Of a stretch of DNA of 64,000 nucleotides, positions 46,136 through 54,838 are shown piece after piece (within the stretch, counting starts at the first letter, position 1; every line of letters begins with the position of its first letter). A program made the position numbers and the translations under genes. This stretch comes from Chryseobacterium panacisoli (lineage in GTDB: Bacteria > Bacteroidota > Bacteroidia > Flavobacteriales > Weeksellaceae): positions 248,001 through 312,000 of the forward strand of contig NZ_VTRU01000001.1 in assembly GCF_008274625.1 (NCBI RefSeq), in the 5' to 3' direction. The notes beneath the pieces are model-generated. The model had not been told where the DNA came from and did not search any database. It was given only the letters and a program-made list of their open reading frames with translations.

Positions 46136-47983
46136 TTAATCAGAATATTCCTTCAAAAGCTGTCTGTAGCTCATCAGAATTGAAGATTTTGAAATAAAGC
46201 CTATAAAATCATTATTCCCGCTCACGACAGGAAGATTCCATACCCCTGTATCATCAAAAATCTGAAGAATCTCCAGAGGTTTATTGTCACGGTGAAGTAT
46301 AGCCGGTGGAGCTTTCATAATCTGAATAACAAGTTGGGAAGCATCCATTTCTTTATTAAAAAGATAAGGTCTTATATCATCCAGGGTAAGAATTCCCTTT
46401 AGCTTTCTATTTTCATCCACAACGGCAAAAATATTTTTATCCCCATTCTTTACCATTTCAAATAGTTCGGTAACAGAGGCATTTTCATTAATGGTCTGAG
46501 AATACTGATCAATAAAATCTTCCGTTCTCAAAGCAAAAAGCAAGTTTTTATCATGCTTATTGGTCAAAATCTTTCCTTCATCTGCTAAAGATTTCAGTTC
46601 CGGAGAAATAGGAGAAAACCATTTGGCAATAAGGTAAGATATCACAGAAGCGATCATCAGAGGAATAAACAGGTCATATCCGAAACTGGATTCAGCAATC
46701 AGAAATATCGCAGTAAGAGGAGCATATAATACACCGCTCATTGCTCCGGCCATTCCTACCAGAACAAGATTCGTTACCGGAACATCTGTAAAACCTATGT
46801 GCTGGCAAACCAAAGCAAATAAGTACCCTAAAGTTCCTCCGGCAAAAAGGGACGGAGCAAAATTACCTCCGTTTCCACCGCTGAATATCGTAAAAGAAGT
46901 GGCAAATGCTTTTAAAAGCAATACCAGAATTAAAAATACAATAATCGTCCAGTCTCCGATCTCAAAATATCTGAAAAAGCTGTTTTCAATAATAGAGTGG
47001 GTATTTCCGTTGGTAAAAGCTTTCACGGTTTCGTATCCCTCTCCGAATAAGGGAGGAAAAAGCACACACAGCAATGAAAGTACAGCTCCACCAAACATTG
47101 CTTTACGCATTCTGGAAAGCTGAAGCCCTTTTATAAAATGTTCTACTTTTTGAGAAATAATCACAAAATAACGGGCATACAAACCAGTTACAATTCCTAA
47201 AATAAGGTAATAAGGAACATTTTTATAGTTGAACGGATCCCTTGTATAAAACCTGAAAAGAACATCTTCCTGAAGCAAAATCCTCGACAAAAGGCTTCCA
47301 CAGACTGCCGCCACTACCAAAGGAATAAAATCTGTAAAAACCACTCCCGTCAACAGAATTTCAAACGCAAACATAATTCCGGCAATAGGAGCATTGAATG
47401 CAGATGCAATCCCTGCTGTAGCCCCTGCGGCCAGTAATAAAGTACGTTCTTTGTAACTTAGCCTATAGGTCTGCGCATAGTTTGAACCAATAGCAGCTCC
47501 GGTAACGGCAATAGGACTTTCCAGCCCTGCCGAACCTCCCAATCCTACAGTAACCGCACTTTGTATCACCTGGGAATACATTTTAACAGAAGCTACAATA
47601 CTGGAATTCTGTGCAATTTCATAGAGAATAGCCCCGATACCTTTACGGTCCTGCCCTTTGAATAATGTCAGAACAATCAACGTGGTCAAAACAATTCCTA
47701 AAAAAGGAAAAACAATATAGAATAAGATCTGATATTCAAAGTGGACTTTAGTGGTAATGAAATTGTGGATGTTGTGTACCAGCGTTTTCAGAATAACTCC
47801 TGCAAGACCTGCTGTACAGCCTACCAGAATCCCGGAAAGAACCAGAAACTGATTTCGGCTCAGCCTGTTGTTCAGCCAATGCAGAATAAGCTCATAACTG
47901 CGTGCTTTTTCTAATCCGTATTTCTGGAAATCTCTTTTAAATTTAAGGAAGCTCAGGTATTTTTTTTTGTTGTGAATTTTCAC
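46136..47983 (-). CDS. ClC-type chloride channel/transporter with CBS pair
   Basis: 615-residue inner-membrane ClC protein. The ion-pathway motifs are GGSAGLESP (variant of GSGIP/GREGP region, with the gating Glu kept in GLESP) near 155-165, and GGNGGNFAPSLFAGG (GxFxP) near 375. About 10-12 membrane segments. Residues about 470-610 hold two CBS domains (ILTLDDIRPYLF and WNLPVVSGNNDFIGFISKSS), which bind adenine nucleotides in relatives and regulate transport. Probably a Cl-/H+ exchanger. Convergent with the aldo/keto reductase gene. Confidence 0.93.
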   Translation of the reverse strand: MKIHNKKKYLSFLKFKRDFQKYGLEKARSYELILHWLNNRLSRNQFLVLSGILVGCTAGLAGVILKTLVHNIHNFITTKVHFEYQILFYIVFPFLGIVLTTLIVLTLFKGQDRKGIGAILYEIAQNSSIVASVKMYSQVIQSAVTVGLGGSAGLESPIAVTGAAIGSNYAQTYRLSYKERTLLLAAGATAGIASAFNAPIAGIMFAFEILLTGVVFTDFIPLVVAAVCGSLLSRILLQEDVLFRFYTRDPFNYKNVPYYLILGIVTGLYARYFVIISQKVEHFIKGLQLSRMRKAMFGGAVLSLLCVLFPPLFGEGYETVKAFTNGNTHSIIENSFFRYFEIGDWTIIVFLILVLLLKAFATSFTIFSGGNGGNFAPSLFAGGTLGYLFALVCQHIGFTDVPVTNLVLVGMAGAMSGVLYAPLTAIFLIAESSFGYDLFIPLMIASVISYLIAKWFSPISPELKSLADEGKILTNKHDKNLLFALRTEDFIDQYSQTINENASVTELFEMVKNGDKNIFAVVDENRKLKGILTLDDIRPYLFNKEMDASQLVIQIMKAPPAILHRDNKPLEILQIFDDTGVWNLPVVSGNNDFIGFISKSSILMSYRQLLKEYSD

Positions 47984-48116
47984 CTTGGAAATATTTTAAA
48001 CTATCATCAGATTGATACAGCACCGTAAATTTATGAAATATATAATAAAAAAACTCCTTTTGAACGTTTACACTTGTTTTATCGTTTCTATTTTTGTAAT
48101 TTCTATTTTAATTTAA

Positions 48117-48152
48117 AATTCAAAATTTCTTCTAAATTTAGGAATAGATTTA
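48117..48152 (+). promoter_or_regulatory. candidate response-regulator site and -7 element (copy 1)
   Basis: Direct repeat TTCAAAAT-ttc-TTCTAAAT (half-sites 11 bases apart) at 48119-48137, followed by 7 bases and TAGATTTA (48145-48152). The 21-base block 48117-48137 is identical to 50574-50594. It lies directly before the response-regulator start codon at 48157, so the transcript would be almost leaderless. Confidence 0.6.
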
Positions 48153-48156
48153 CCGC

Positions 48157-48831
48157 ATGAAAATTCTCATCATTGAAGACGAAGCAGCTCTTGCTCAAAG
48201 CATTTCCGAATATCTTTCCGGAGAAAACTATCTCTGTGAAGCTACCGGCACATTCAGTGAAGCTATGAGTAAAATAGAGACATTTGATTATGACTGCATT
48301 TTACTGGACATTATGCTTCCGGACGGAAATGGTCTGAAAATACTTGAAGAACTAAAAAAGCAGCAGAAGCAGGATGGAGTTATTATCATTTCTGCCAAGA
48401 ATGCTCTGGATGATAAAATTGAAGGATTAAAACTGGGTGCGGATGATTATCTTACCAAACCTTTTCACCTCTCCGAACTTATGGCAAGGGTATATTCTAT
48501 CATTCGGAGGAAGCAGTTCAGTAGTTCCAATGTAGTAAAACAAAATGAACTTCAGATTGACCTGCTTGCAAAAACAGTTGCTGTAAACGATGAAGCAATT
48601 TCATTAACCAAAAAAGAATTTGATCTCTTAATTTATTTTATTGGTAACAAAAATAAGGTCATCTCAAAAAGTACACTGGCGGAACATCTTTCCGGTGACC
48701 TTGCAGATATGCTCGACAATCATGATTTTGTATATGCTCACGTGAAAAACCTCAAGAAGAAACTGTATGACGCCGGATGCAGCCACTATCTCAAAACGGT
48801 ATATGGAACGGGGTATAAGTGGGAAAGCTAG
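48157..48831 (+). CDS. OmpR/PhoB-type response regulator
   Basis: 224 residues. Receiver domain with acidic pair IIEDEA, phospho-acceptor Asp in CILLDIMLPDG (about residue 50), Ser in IIISAKN and Lys in DDYLTKPF. C-terminal winged helix of OmpR type (LTKKEFDLLIYFIGNKNKVISKSTLAEHL ... KTVYGTGYKWE). Its kinase is encoded at 49264 but a four-helix-bundle gene lies between them. A direct-repeat site in front of this gene and of the downstream membrane operon suggests autoregulation and control of that operon. Confidence 0.95.
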   Translation: MKILIIEDEAALAQSISEYLSGENYLCEATGTFSEAMSKIETFDYDCILLDIMLPDGNGLKILEELKKQQKQDGVIIISAKNALDDKIEGLKLGADDYLTKPFHLSELMARVYSIIRRKQFSSSNVVKQNELQIDLLAKTVAVNDEAISLTKKEFDLLIYFIGNKNKVISKSTLAEHLSGDLADMLDNHDFVYAHVKNLKKKLYDAGCSHYLKTVYGTGYKWES

Positions 48832-48856
48832 GTTAATTATGAATTAAAAATTATAA

Positions 48857-49234
48857 ATGATGAGTTATTATGAGCGAAAGAAAAATGTGTTAAAAGATAA
48901 AAGTTTTAGTTTTGCAATAAGGATTATTAACCTTTACAAATATCTCTCAAATAGCAGAAATGAATATGTTCTGAGTAAACAGTTATTAAGAAGTGGAACA
49001 GCGGTGGGAGCTTTAATAAGAGAGTCACAGAATGCAGAAAGTAAAGCAGACTTTATCCATAAACTCGCTATTGCTCAAAAAGAATGTGATGAATCTATTT
49101 ATTGGATTGAGCTTTTATATCATACCGAATATTTGTCATCCAATGAATATGAAAGTATTCACAATGAAGCTATTGAAATATTAAAGATAATCCGAAGTAT
49201 CTCATTACATCAAAAAATAAATAATTTTTTGTAA
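48857..49234 (+). CDS. four-helix-bundle protein (rRNA intervening-sequence type)
   Basis: 125-residue all-helical protein of the S23/IVP four-helix-bundle family: SFAIRIINLYKYLSN, LSKQLLRSGTAVGALIRESQNAESKADFIHKLAIAQKECDES (the SGxSxGANxxEA-like signature), YWIELL. These genes are often found within 23S rRNA intervening sequences or as scattered insertions. Here it separates a response regulator from its kinase. The flanks are short AT-rich inverted pieces (TAATTATGAATT...AAATGATGAGTT before; AACTCATAAATCATAATTAT after), suggesting insertion. Function unknown. Confidence 0.88.
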   Translation: MMSYYERKKNVLKDKSFSFAIRIINLYKYLSNSRNEYVLSKQLLRSGTAVGALIRESQNAESKADFIHKLAIAQKECDESIYWIELLYHTEYLSSNEYESIHNEAIEILKIIRSISLHQKINNFL

Positions 49235-49263
49235 AGCACAACAACTCATAAATCATAATTATC

Positions 49264-50550
49264 TTGAAGCCTCTGTTAACCAAAACCACGAAACCCTTTC
49301 TTATCTACGTACTTATTGTACTGATGATCAGTATTCCTGTGTATTATTTTGTGGTGGATACCATCTGGAAAAGTGAACTAGATGAGCATAATCAGATTAT
49401 TGTAGAGAAAACGGCTTATGAGTTTAACCAGTTAAAACTGTCTGAAGAAGAATTAAACAAAAGTCTTGCATTGTGGAATCACATCCAGCCTGAAACGAAT
49501 ATTGAAAAAATTTCAACTCAACAGATCAAACGGGATACGGTTTATACTTACGAAAAACATTTACCCTTTATTTCGGAACAAAAAAAGGAGCGTTACAGAT
49601 GCCTTAGAAAAGTCGTTTATCTGCAGAACAAACCCTATCTTTTTACGATACAGACCAATATTGAAGAATCTCATGAAACAATAGCTGTGATTGCAATGAT
49701 TACCATTTTTTTCTTTGTAATCATAGTTTTAGGGCTTTTATATCTGAACAGAAAGCTTTCTTCATCAATTTGGAAACCATTCAGAAATACACTGGATCAG
49801 TTGAAAACATTTAATCTTAACAGCCAGGATACCGTACAATTTCAGGCTTCTGACACCACAGAATTTGAAGTGCTTAATGAATCTCTCTATAAACTGATAG
49901 AGCGTAATATTTCTACTTATAAAACCCAGAAGGAATTTACAGAAAATGCTTCCCATGAGCTGCAGACTCCGTTGGCTATTATTAAAAATAAGCTTGATCT
50001 TTTACTTCAGGATCAGAACCTTACTGAAGGGCAGTACAGAATCGCGGAAGATATGAACAAGGCTCTTACCAGAAGTTCACGCATTAATAAAAACCTATTG
50101 CTGCTTGCTAAAATTGATAATAATCAGTTTGACAGTTCAGAGATTATTTCGTTTGATCATTTACTTCAACAAAGTATTGATAATCTCGGGGAACATATTG
50201 AACAAAAAAATATTTCTATTCAGGAAGACATCTCAAGCGGTGTGCAGGCAAGGGGAAACAGTATTCTGACAGAAATACTGATCAACAATCTCATCATCAA
50301 TGCAATCCGTCATACAGCTCCCGGAGGTTCTATTGCTATACAGCTGACAAATTCTTCTTTTGAAGTTTCCAATTCGGGAGTTGAAAAGCTGAATCCGGAC
50401 TTCCTGTTCAAAAGATTTTCAAAACTTTCAACAGATAACAGCGGAAGCGGGCTGGGGCTCTCTATCATCCAGGAAATCTGCAGATTTCACCATTGGACGA
50501 TCAGTTATAGGTTTGATAACAATCATCATATCTTCACTGTTAAATTATAG
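49264..50550 (+). CDS. sensor histidine kinase
   Basis: Membrane kinase of 428 residues: TM1 at about 11-31, periplasmic sensor part (about 32-138), TM2 (139-160), a short linker, dimerisation/phospho-acceptor helix with ENASHELQTPLAIIKNKL (His in HELQTP), N-box NNLIINAIRH and the G-box SGSGLGLSIIQEI. I place the start at a TTG (49264), because the first ATG would remove half of TM1. Loss of an ATG start could be due to insertion of the upstream four-helix-bundle gene. Partner of the response regulator at 48157. Confidence 0.9.
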   Translation: MKPLLTKTTKPFLIYVLIVLMISIPVYYFVVDTIWKSELDEHNQIIVEKTAYEFNQLKLSEEELNKSLALWNHIQPETNIEKISTQQIKRDTVYTYEKHLPFISEQKKERYRCLRKVVYLQNKPYLFTIQTNIEESHETIAVIAMITIFFFVIIVLGLLYLNRKLSSSIWKPFRNTLDQLKTFNLNSQDTVQFQASDTTEFEVLNESLYKLIERNISTYKTQKEFTENASHELQTPLAIIKNKLDLLLQDQNLTEGQYRIAEDMNKALTRSSRINKNLLLLAKIDNNQFDSSEIISFDHLLQQSIDNLGEHIEQKNISIQEDISSGVQARGNSILTEILINNLIINAIRHTAPGGSIAIQLTNSSFEVSNSGVEKLNPDFLFKRFSKLSTDNSGSGLGLSIIQEICRFHHWTISYRFDNNHHIFTVKL

Positions 50551-50573
50551 TTAAAAAATTTTACGGCTCCAAC

Positions 50574-50609
50574 AATTCAAAATTTCTTCTAAATCGTATT
50601 GCACCTTTG
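50574..50609 (+). promoter_or_regulatory. candidate response-regulator site and -7 element (copy 2)
   Basis: Same 21-base block as 48117-48137 with the 11-base direct repeat TTCAAAAT / TTCTAAAT, followed by 7 bases and CACCTTTG (50602-50609). The distance from repeat to -7 element equals that in copy 1. It lies 38 bases before the small ORF at 50647. Confidence 0.6.
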
Positions 50610-50646
50610 TATAGAAAACATACTGAGGTATATATTTTATTGAGAA

Positions 50647-50736
50647 ATGATTACAAAAATTGTCCTTTTATCACAGGAACTATTCTGGTTTTCTGGAGCA
50701 GTACTATTTGTGGTATCTAAAAATAAAACGAAATGA
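50647..50736 (+). CDS. possible 29-residue hydrophobic peptide
   Basis: ATG-to-TGA frame of 29 residues (MITKIVLLSQELFWFSGAVL then FVVSKNKTK), too short for routine calling. The stop overlaps the next start as ATGA (50733-50736), the usual coupling signature. It has one hydrophobic stretch and a basic C-terminus, as expected for a small membrane peptide or a leader peptide. Its promoter-like site lies 38 bases upstream. No homology is known to me. Confidence 0.4.
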   Translation: MITKIVLLSQELFWFSGAVLFVVSKNKTK

Positions 50737-51479
50737 GAATAGCAAACAAAGTCGCAGCCGTTACACTCCTTTTCTGGCTTATGAAAATTGTGGCAACTAC
50801 CTTGGGGGAAACCTTGGGAGATTTTATTTCTATGACTCTTAATCTGGGATATGTTGTAGGAATTTCGGTTACACTGGTGTTTTTCATCCTCATACTATCG
50901 GTACAGCTTCGTGTAAAAAAATATATTCCGGCAGTCTATTGGATCGTCATTATCGCAACAACAACTTTGGGAACAGAAATCTCTGATTTTATTGACAGGA
51001 CTTTAAAAACCGGATATCTGGCAGGGAGTATGGTTTTGCTTTTTGGTCTTTTAACTTCCTTATTCTTATGGTACAAAAAATATAAAAACCTTGAAGTTTA
51101 TCCGATCCCTGAAAGAAATAAAGAATTCTATTACTGGACAGCTATCTTATTTTCCAATAGTCTGGGAACAGCTTTTGGAGATTTTCTGAGTGATAATTTA
51201 GGACTCGGATATATGATGGGAGCTTTAGTTACAGGGCTCATCATAGTAGTGGTAGTGGCACTTCATTATTTTACGAAAATTAATCATGTTGTTCTGTTCT
51301 GGATTGCTTTTGTTTTTACCAGACCTTTCGGGGCTACATTCGGAGATCTTTTGACAAAACCTTTAGCCAAAGGAGGTTTAGATCTTGGAACTCTCAATGC
51401 TTCTTTGGTATCTCTTGCTCTGATGGCTTTGATGATCATCATTTCACAAAGAAAACACAGCCGGGAATTACTCTTTTAA
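50733..51479 (+). CDS. COG4705-type membrane protein with four internal repeats
   Basis: 248 residues, about eight membrane segments. Four repeats each carry a helix followed by LGxxxGDF-like loop and GY: TTLGETLGDFISMTLNLGY, TTLGTEISDFIDRTLKTGY, NSLGTAFGDFLSDNLGLGY and RPFGATFGDLLTKPLAKGG. The conserved Thr/Gly and Asp in the repeated loop could form a polar or metal-binding centre in the membrane. Likely an inner-membrane transporter or sensor of unknown substrate. It is the first full gene of an operon with a TonB-type receptor and PAP2 phosphatase and probably under the two-component system. Confidence 0.8.
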   Translation: MRIANKVAAVTLLFWLMKIVATTLGETLGDFISMTLNLGYVVGISVTLVFFILILSVQLRVKKYIPAVYWIVIIATTTLGTEISDFIDRTLKTGYLAGSMVLLFGLLTSLFLWYKKYKNLEVYPIPERNKEFYYWTAILFSNSLGTAFGDFLSDNLGLGYMMGALVTGLIIVVVVALHYFTKINHVVLFWIAFVFTRPFGATFGDLLTKPLAKGGLDLGTLNASLVSLALMALMIIISQRKHSRELLF

Positions 51480-51537
51480 AACGAATAATTAATATTTCCC
51501 TCATAACAAACTTTTAAAGAAAATAAAGACTAGCAGA

Positions 51538-53958
51538 ATGAATAAAACAGCCTTATTATTGTTTCCAGCCTGTATGGTAATTTCTTCCCTTGCTTCAGCG
51601 CAGACAGTTTCTGTAACGGCATCCGGAAGAATCATAAATAAAGACCAGACAGCAATACCTTATGCCCATATTATTTTAAAAAAGGAAAAAGACAGCACAT
51701 TTACAGCCGGAACCATTACCAATGAGGAAGGACGATTTTCTATTACAGGTATAAAACCGGATCATTATCTTCTGGAAACTTCCATCAACGGTTATAATAC
51801 ATACACACAGCCCATTTTCATAGGAACACTTTCAGAGTTTTTGGAAATCCCCACTATTGTGCTGGCTCAGAAACAGGAAGATGAAACCAAAATAGAAGCG
51901 GTTACCATTACAGCTTCTAAAAAAAATGAAATAGACAGCCGCCTTGATAAAAAAACCTATTCCGTAGCAGACAATATCAGCCAAAGTGGCGGATCGGTAT
52001 TACAAAGCATGCAGAACCTTCCCGGAATCACCGTACAAGATGGTAAAGTACAGCTAAGAGGAAATGATAAAGTAACAGTACTTATTGATGGTAAACAAAC
52101 TGCTCTCACAGGGTTTGGAAGCCAGACAGGGTTGGATAATATTCCGGCTTCTGCTATTGATAAAATTGAAATCATCAACAATCCTTCATCAAAATATGAT
52201 GCGAATGGAAACGCTGGAATCATCAATATTATCATGAAAAAGAATAAACAGAACGGATGGAACGGAAAGGCAGGGTTTACAGCAGGCTTAGGTTCACTTT
52301 GGATAAGAAAAGAAAACCTTCCCACAATAAGACCGCAGTATACGCTAACTCCAAAAATTAATCCTTCATTATCTGTTAATTACAGAAAAAATAAGGTCAA
52401 TATATTTCTGCAGGCAGATAATCTATACACAGAAACACTTAATAAAAATGAATTTGTAACCCGTACTTATGATAATGGAACAGTTATCAATTCCCAGCTG
52501 AAAAGAAACAGGAATACGAATTTCTTTACCACCAAAGCCGGAATAGACTGGAATATTGATCCGCAAAATACAGTAACTATCTCAGGAATGTATGGAAGCG
52601 AAAAGATCATCGACAGGGGAGATCAGCCTTTTCTCAATGGGAATATGTCCCAGCGTCTCCGCTTGTGGCAGTTTCTGGAGGATGAACTGAAAACTACCGC
52701 GATGGGAACCGCTTCCTATCAGCATAAATTCAAAGAAGCAGGACATGTATTGAATGTAGGATTCAATTATACTTTCCATAGAGAGGATGAAAAGTATTTC
52801 TATGATAATTATCTTCCTTCTTCTACAGGAACTGATGCTTTCAAATTATTATCCGACGAACAGGTCTATGATTTCAATATCGATTATATAAAACCTTTAA
52901 AGTATGGACGAATAGAAACCGGAATTAAACTGAGAAACAGAAGCATTCCAACCAATATGAATTTTATTCCTGGTGCCAACTCTGTTTTGGATGTTTCTGC
53001 AGGAGGAAAAGCTGATTATAAAGAATTTATTCCTGCGGTATACGGAAATTATGTTTTCGAAAACGAAAAATGGGAAGCAGAACTGGGATTGAGGCTGGAA
53101 TATGTAAAAATTCAATATGATGTAAATCCCAACCACCCAACTTATAAAAGTGACGGATATAATTATACCCAGCCATTTCCGAATTTCAGACTTGCTTATA
53201 AAATTGATGACCGCAATAAGTTTTCCGTTTTTTATAACAGAAGGGTAGACCGTCCCAATGAAGTTGACATCCGTATTTTTCCAAAATATGATGATGCAGA
53301 AATCATTAAAGTAGGGAACCCTGCACTGCGCCCTCAGTTTACAAATTCTATTGAGCTTGGATATAAGCACAATTGGGATACCGGATATCTATATTCTGCA
53401 TTATACCATCGTTTTGCCAACGGAACCATTACAAGAATTTCAAGTATTGTTCCAAACAGCACGCTTATTTATGCCATATTCCAGAATGCCGGGAAAAGCT
53501 ATAATACAGGACTGGAAACGATATGGAACCAAAAGATATCAGATGTATATTCCTTTAACATCAATGGAAATTTATACCGTAACCAGATCAATGCATTTAC
53601 TGTACAGAACCTGTATCCTCAGCCTAATACTTTCGCTGCAGCCCAGCAGACAGCCCTATCCGGGAATATCAAGATGAATAACGTTTTTCATTTTTCAAAA
53701 GGATTTGATATGCAGTGTACATTTGTTTATCTGGCTCCGGATATTATTCCGCAGGGAAGAATAAAATCAAGGTTTTCAATGGATGCAGGAGTGAAAAAAG
53801 CCATTCAGAAAGGGAAGGGGGAACTGTTTTTAAATGCCTCGGATTTACTCAATACTATGGTAATCAAAAAGTCTGTTCAAGGTAGCGGATTCGCTTATAC
53901 CAGTAATGACTACTACGAAACTCAGGTAGTCCGTTTGGGATACAGCTATAAATTTTAA
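51538..53958 (+). CDS. TonB-dependent outer-membrane receptor-like protein
   Basis: 806 residues. Signal peptide (1-20, ASAQ), a carboxypeptidase-regulatory-like domain (about 28-105, GRIINKDQTAIPYAHIILKK), plug (SGGSVLQSMQNLPGITVQDGKVQLRGNDKVTVLIDGKQ ... IDKIEIINNPSSKYDANGNAGIINI) and a barrel ending YSYKF. It resembles the outer-membrane beta-barrel group near TonB receptors that lack a clear siderophore ligand. Lies 58 bases after the COG4705 gene and 33 before PAP2. Uptake substrate unknown. Confidence 0.88.
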   Translation: MNKTALLLFPACMVISSLASAQTVSVTASGRIINKDQTAIPYAHIILKKEKDSTFTAGTITNEEGRFSITGIKPDHYLLETSINGYNTYTQPIFIGTLSEFLEIPTIVLAQKQEDETKIEAVTITASKKNEIDSRLDKKTYSVADNISQSGGSVLQSMQNLPGITVQDGKVQLRGNDKVTVLIDGKQTALTGFGSQTGLDNIPASAIDKIEIINNPSSKYDANGNAGIINIIMKKNKQNGWNGKAGFTAGLGSLWIRKENLPTIRPQYTLTPKINPSLSVNYRKNKVNIFLQADNLYTETLNKNEFVTRTYDNGTVINSQLKRNRNTNFFTTKAGIDWNIDPQNTVTISGMYGSEKIIDRGDQPFLNGNMSQRLRLWQFLEDELKTTAMGTASYQHKFKEAGHVLNVGFNYTFHREDEKYFYDNYLPSSTGTDAFKLLSDEQVYDFNIDYIKPLKYGRIETGIKLRNRSIPTNMNFIPGANSVLDVSAGGKADYKEFIPAVYGNYVFENEKWEAELGLRLEYVKIQYDVNPNHPTYKSDGYNYTQPFPNFRLAYKIDDRNKFSVFYNRRVDRPNEVDIRIFPKYDDAEIIKVGNPALRPQFTNSIELGYKHNWDTGYLYSALYHRFANGTITRISSIVPNSTLIYAIFQNAGKSYNTGLETIWNQKISDVYSFNINGNLYRNQINAFTVQNLYPQPNTFAAAQQTALSGNIKMNNVFHFSKGFDMQCTFVYLAPDIIPQGRIKSRFSMDAGVKKAIQKGKGELFLNASDLLNTMVIKKSVQGSGFAYTSNDYYETQVVRLGYSYKF

Positions 53959-53991
53959 TACAGAATTGGATAATTTTAAATGTGATTTAAG

Positions 53992-54801
53992 ATGAAAAAA
54001 CACTTTCAAAAAGCACTGATGTATATATTGGTTTTGAGTTCAACGGTAAGCACAATCAATGCTCAGAATACAAATGACACGATTGAAGTTCAGAAACCTG
54101 CACAAGACAGTATGATCACTACGGAAATTCAAAAAAACAACCTGAATTACAAAAGTCTGATCATTCCTACAGCATTCATCGCCTATGGAGTAGCAGGTTT
54201 GATGATGAATAATCTGAAGCAGCTTAACATCTCTACAAAAGTTGAAATCAACGAGCACCAGCCTACACAAATAAAACTGGATAATTATACCCAATATGCT
54301 CCTGCAGTTATTGTATATGGACTGAATGCAGCAGGGATAAAAGGGAAACATAACCTGAGAGACCGCACTATCATTTACGCCTCTTCACAACTGATTGCAG
54401 CAGCCTTTACTATGCCTTTAAAGTATCTTGTAAAAGAGGAAAGACCAGACAGATCAAATACATTATCCTTTCCGTCAGGGCACGCGGCGGCGGCATTCTC
54501 TTCAGCGCAGTTTATGTTTAGAGAATATAAAGACAGCAATTTCTGGCTGAGCCTTTCAGGATATCCATTTGCTATTTTCACCGGAGTCTACAGAATGCTG
54601 AATGATAAACACTGGCTGGGAGATGTTGTGGCGGGAGCAGGTTTTGGGATCATTTCTACCGAACTGGCGTATTGGCTGTTTCCAAAAATTGATAACTTAT
54701 TACGTGGAAAAACTAAAAGTAAAAATACCTTGTCATCTACGATGGTGATGCCGTTTTATCAGAATAAAATTGTAGGAATAGGATGGGTAAAAACCTTTTA
54801 G
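53992..54801 (+). CDS. PAP2-family phosphatase
   Basis: 269-residue membrane-associated phosphatase with a signal peptide/TM at the N-terminus (SSTVSTINAQ) and the three PAP2 motifs: KYLVKEERP (KX6RP), FPSGHAAAA (PSGH) and YRMLNDKHWLGDV (RX5HX3D). It probably removes phosphate from a lipid (undecaprenyl pyrophosphate, lipid A or phosphatidate) on the outer side of the inner membrane. Final gene of the putative two-component regulon, which hints at envelope remodelling; that is inference. Confidence 0.9.
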   Translation: MKKHFQKALMYILVLSSTVSTINAQNTNDTIEVQKPAQDSMITTEIQKNNLNYKSLIIPTAFIAYGVAGLMMNNLKQLNISTKVEINEHQPTQIKLDNYTQYAPAVIVYGLNAAGIKGKHNLRDRTIIYASSQLIAAAFTMPLKYLVKEERPDRSNTLSFPSGHAAAAFSSAQFMFREYKDSNFWLSLSGYPFAIFTGVYRMLNDKHWLGDVVAGAGFGIISTELAYWLFPKIDNLLRGKTKSKNTLSSTMVMPFYQNKIVGIGWVKTF

Positions 54802-54838
54802 CATACAAGCACTATTCAGTATTGGATGGTGCTTTTCT

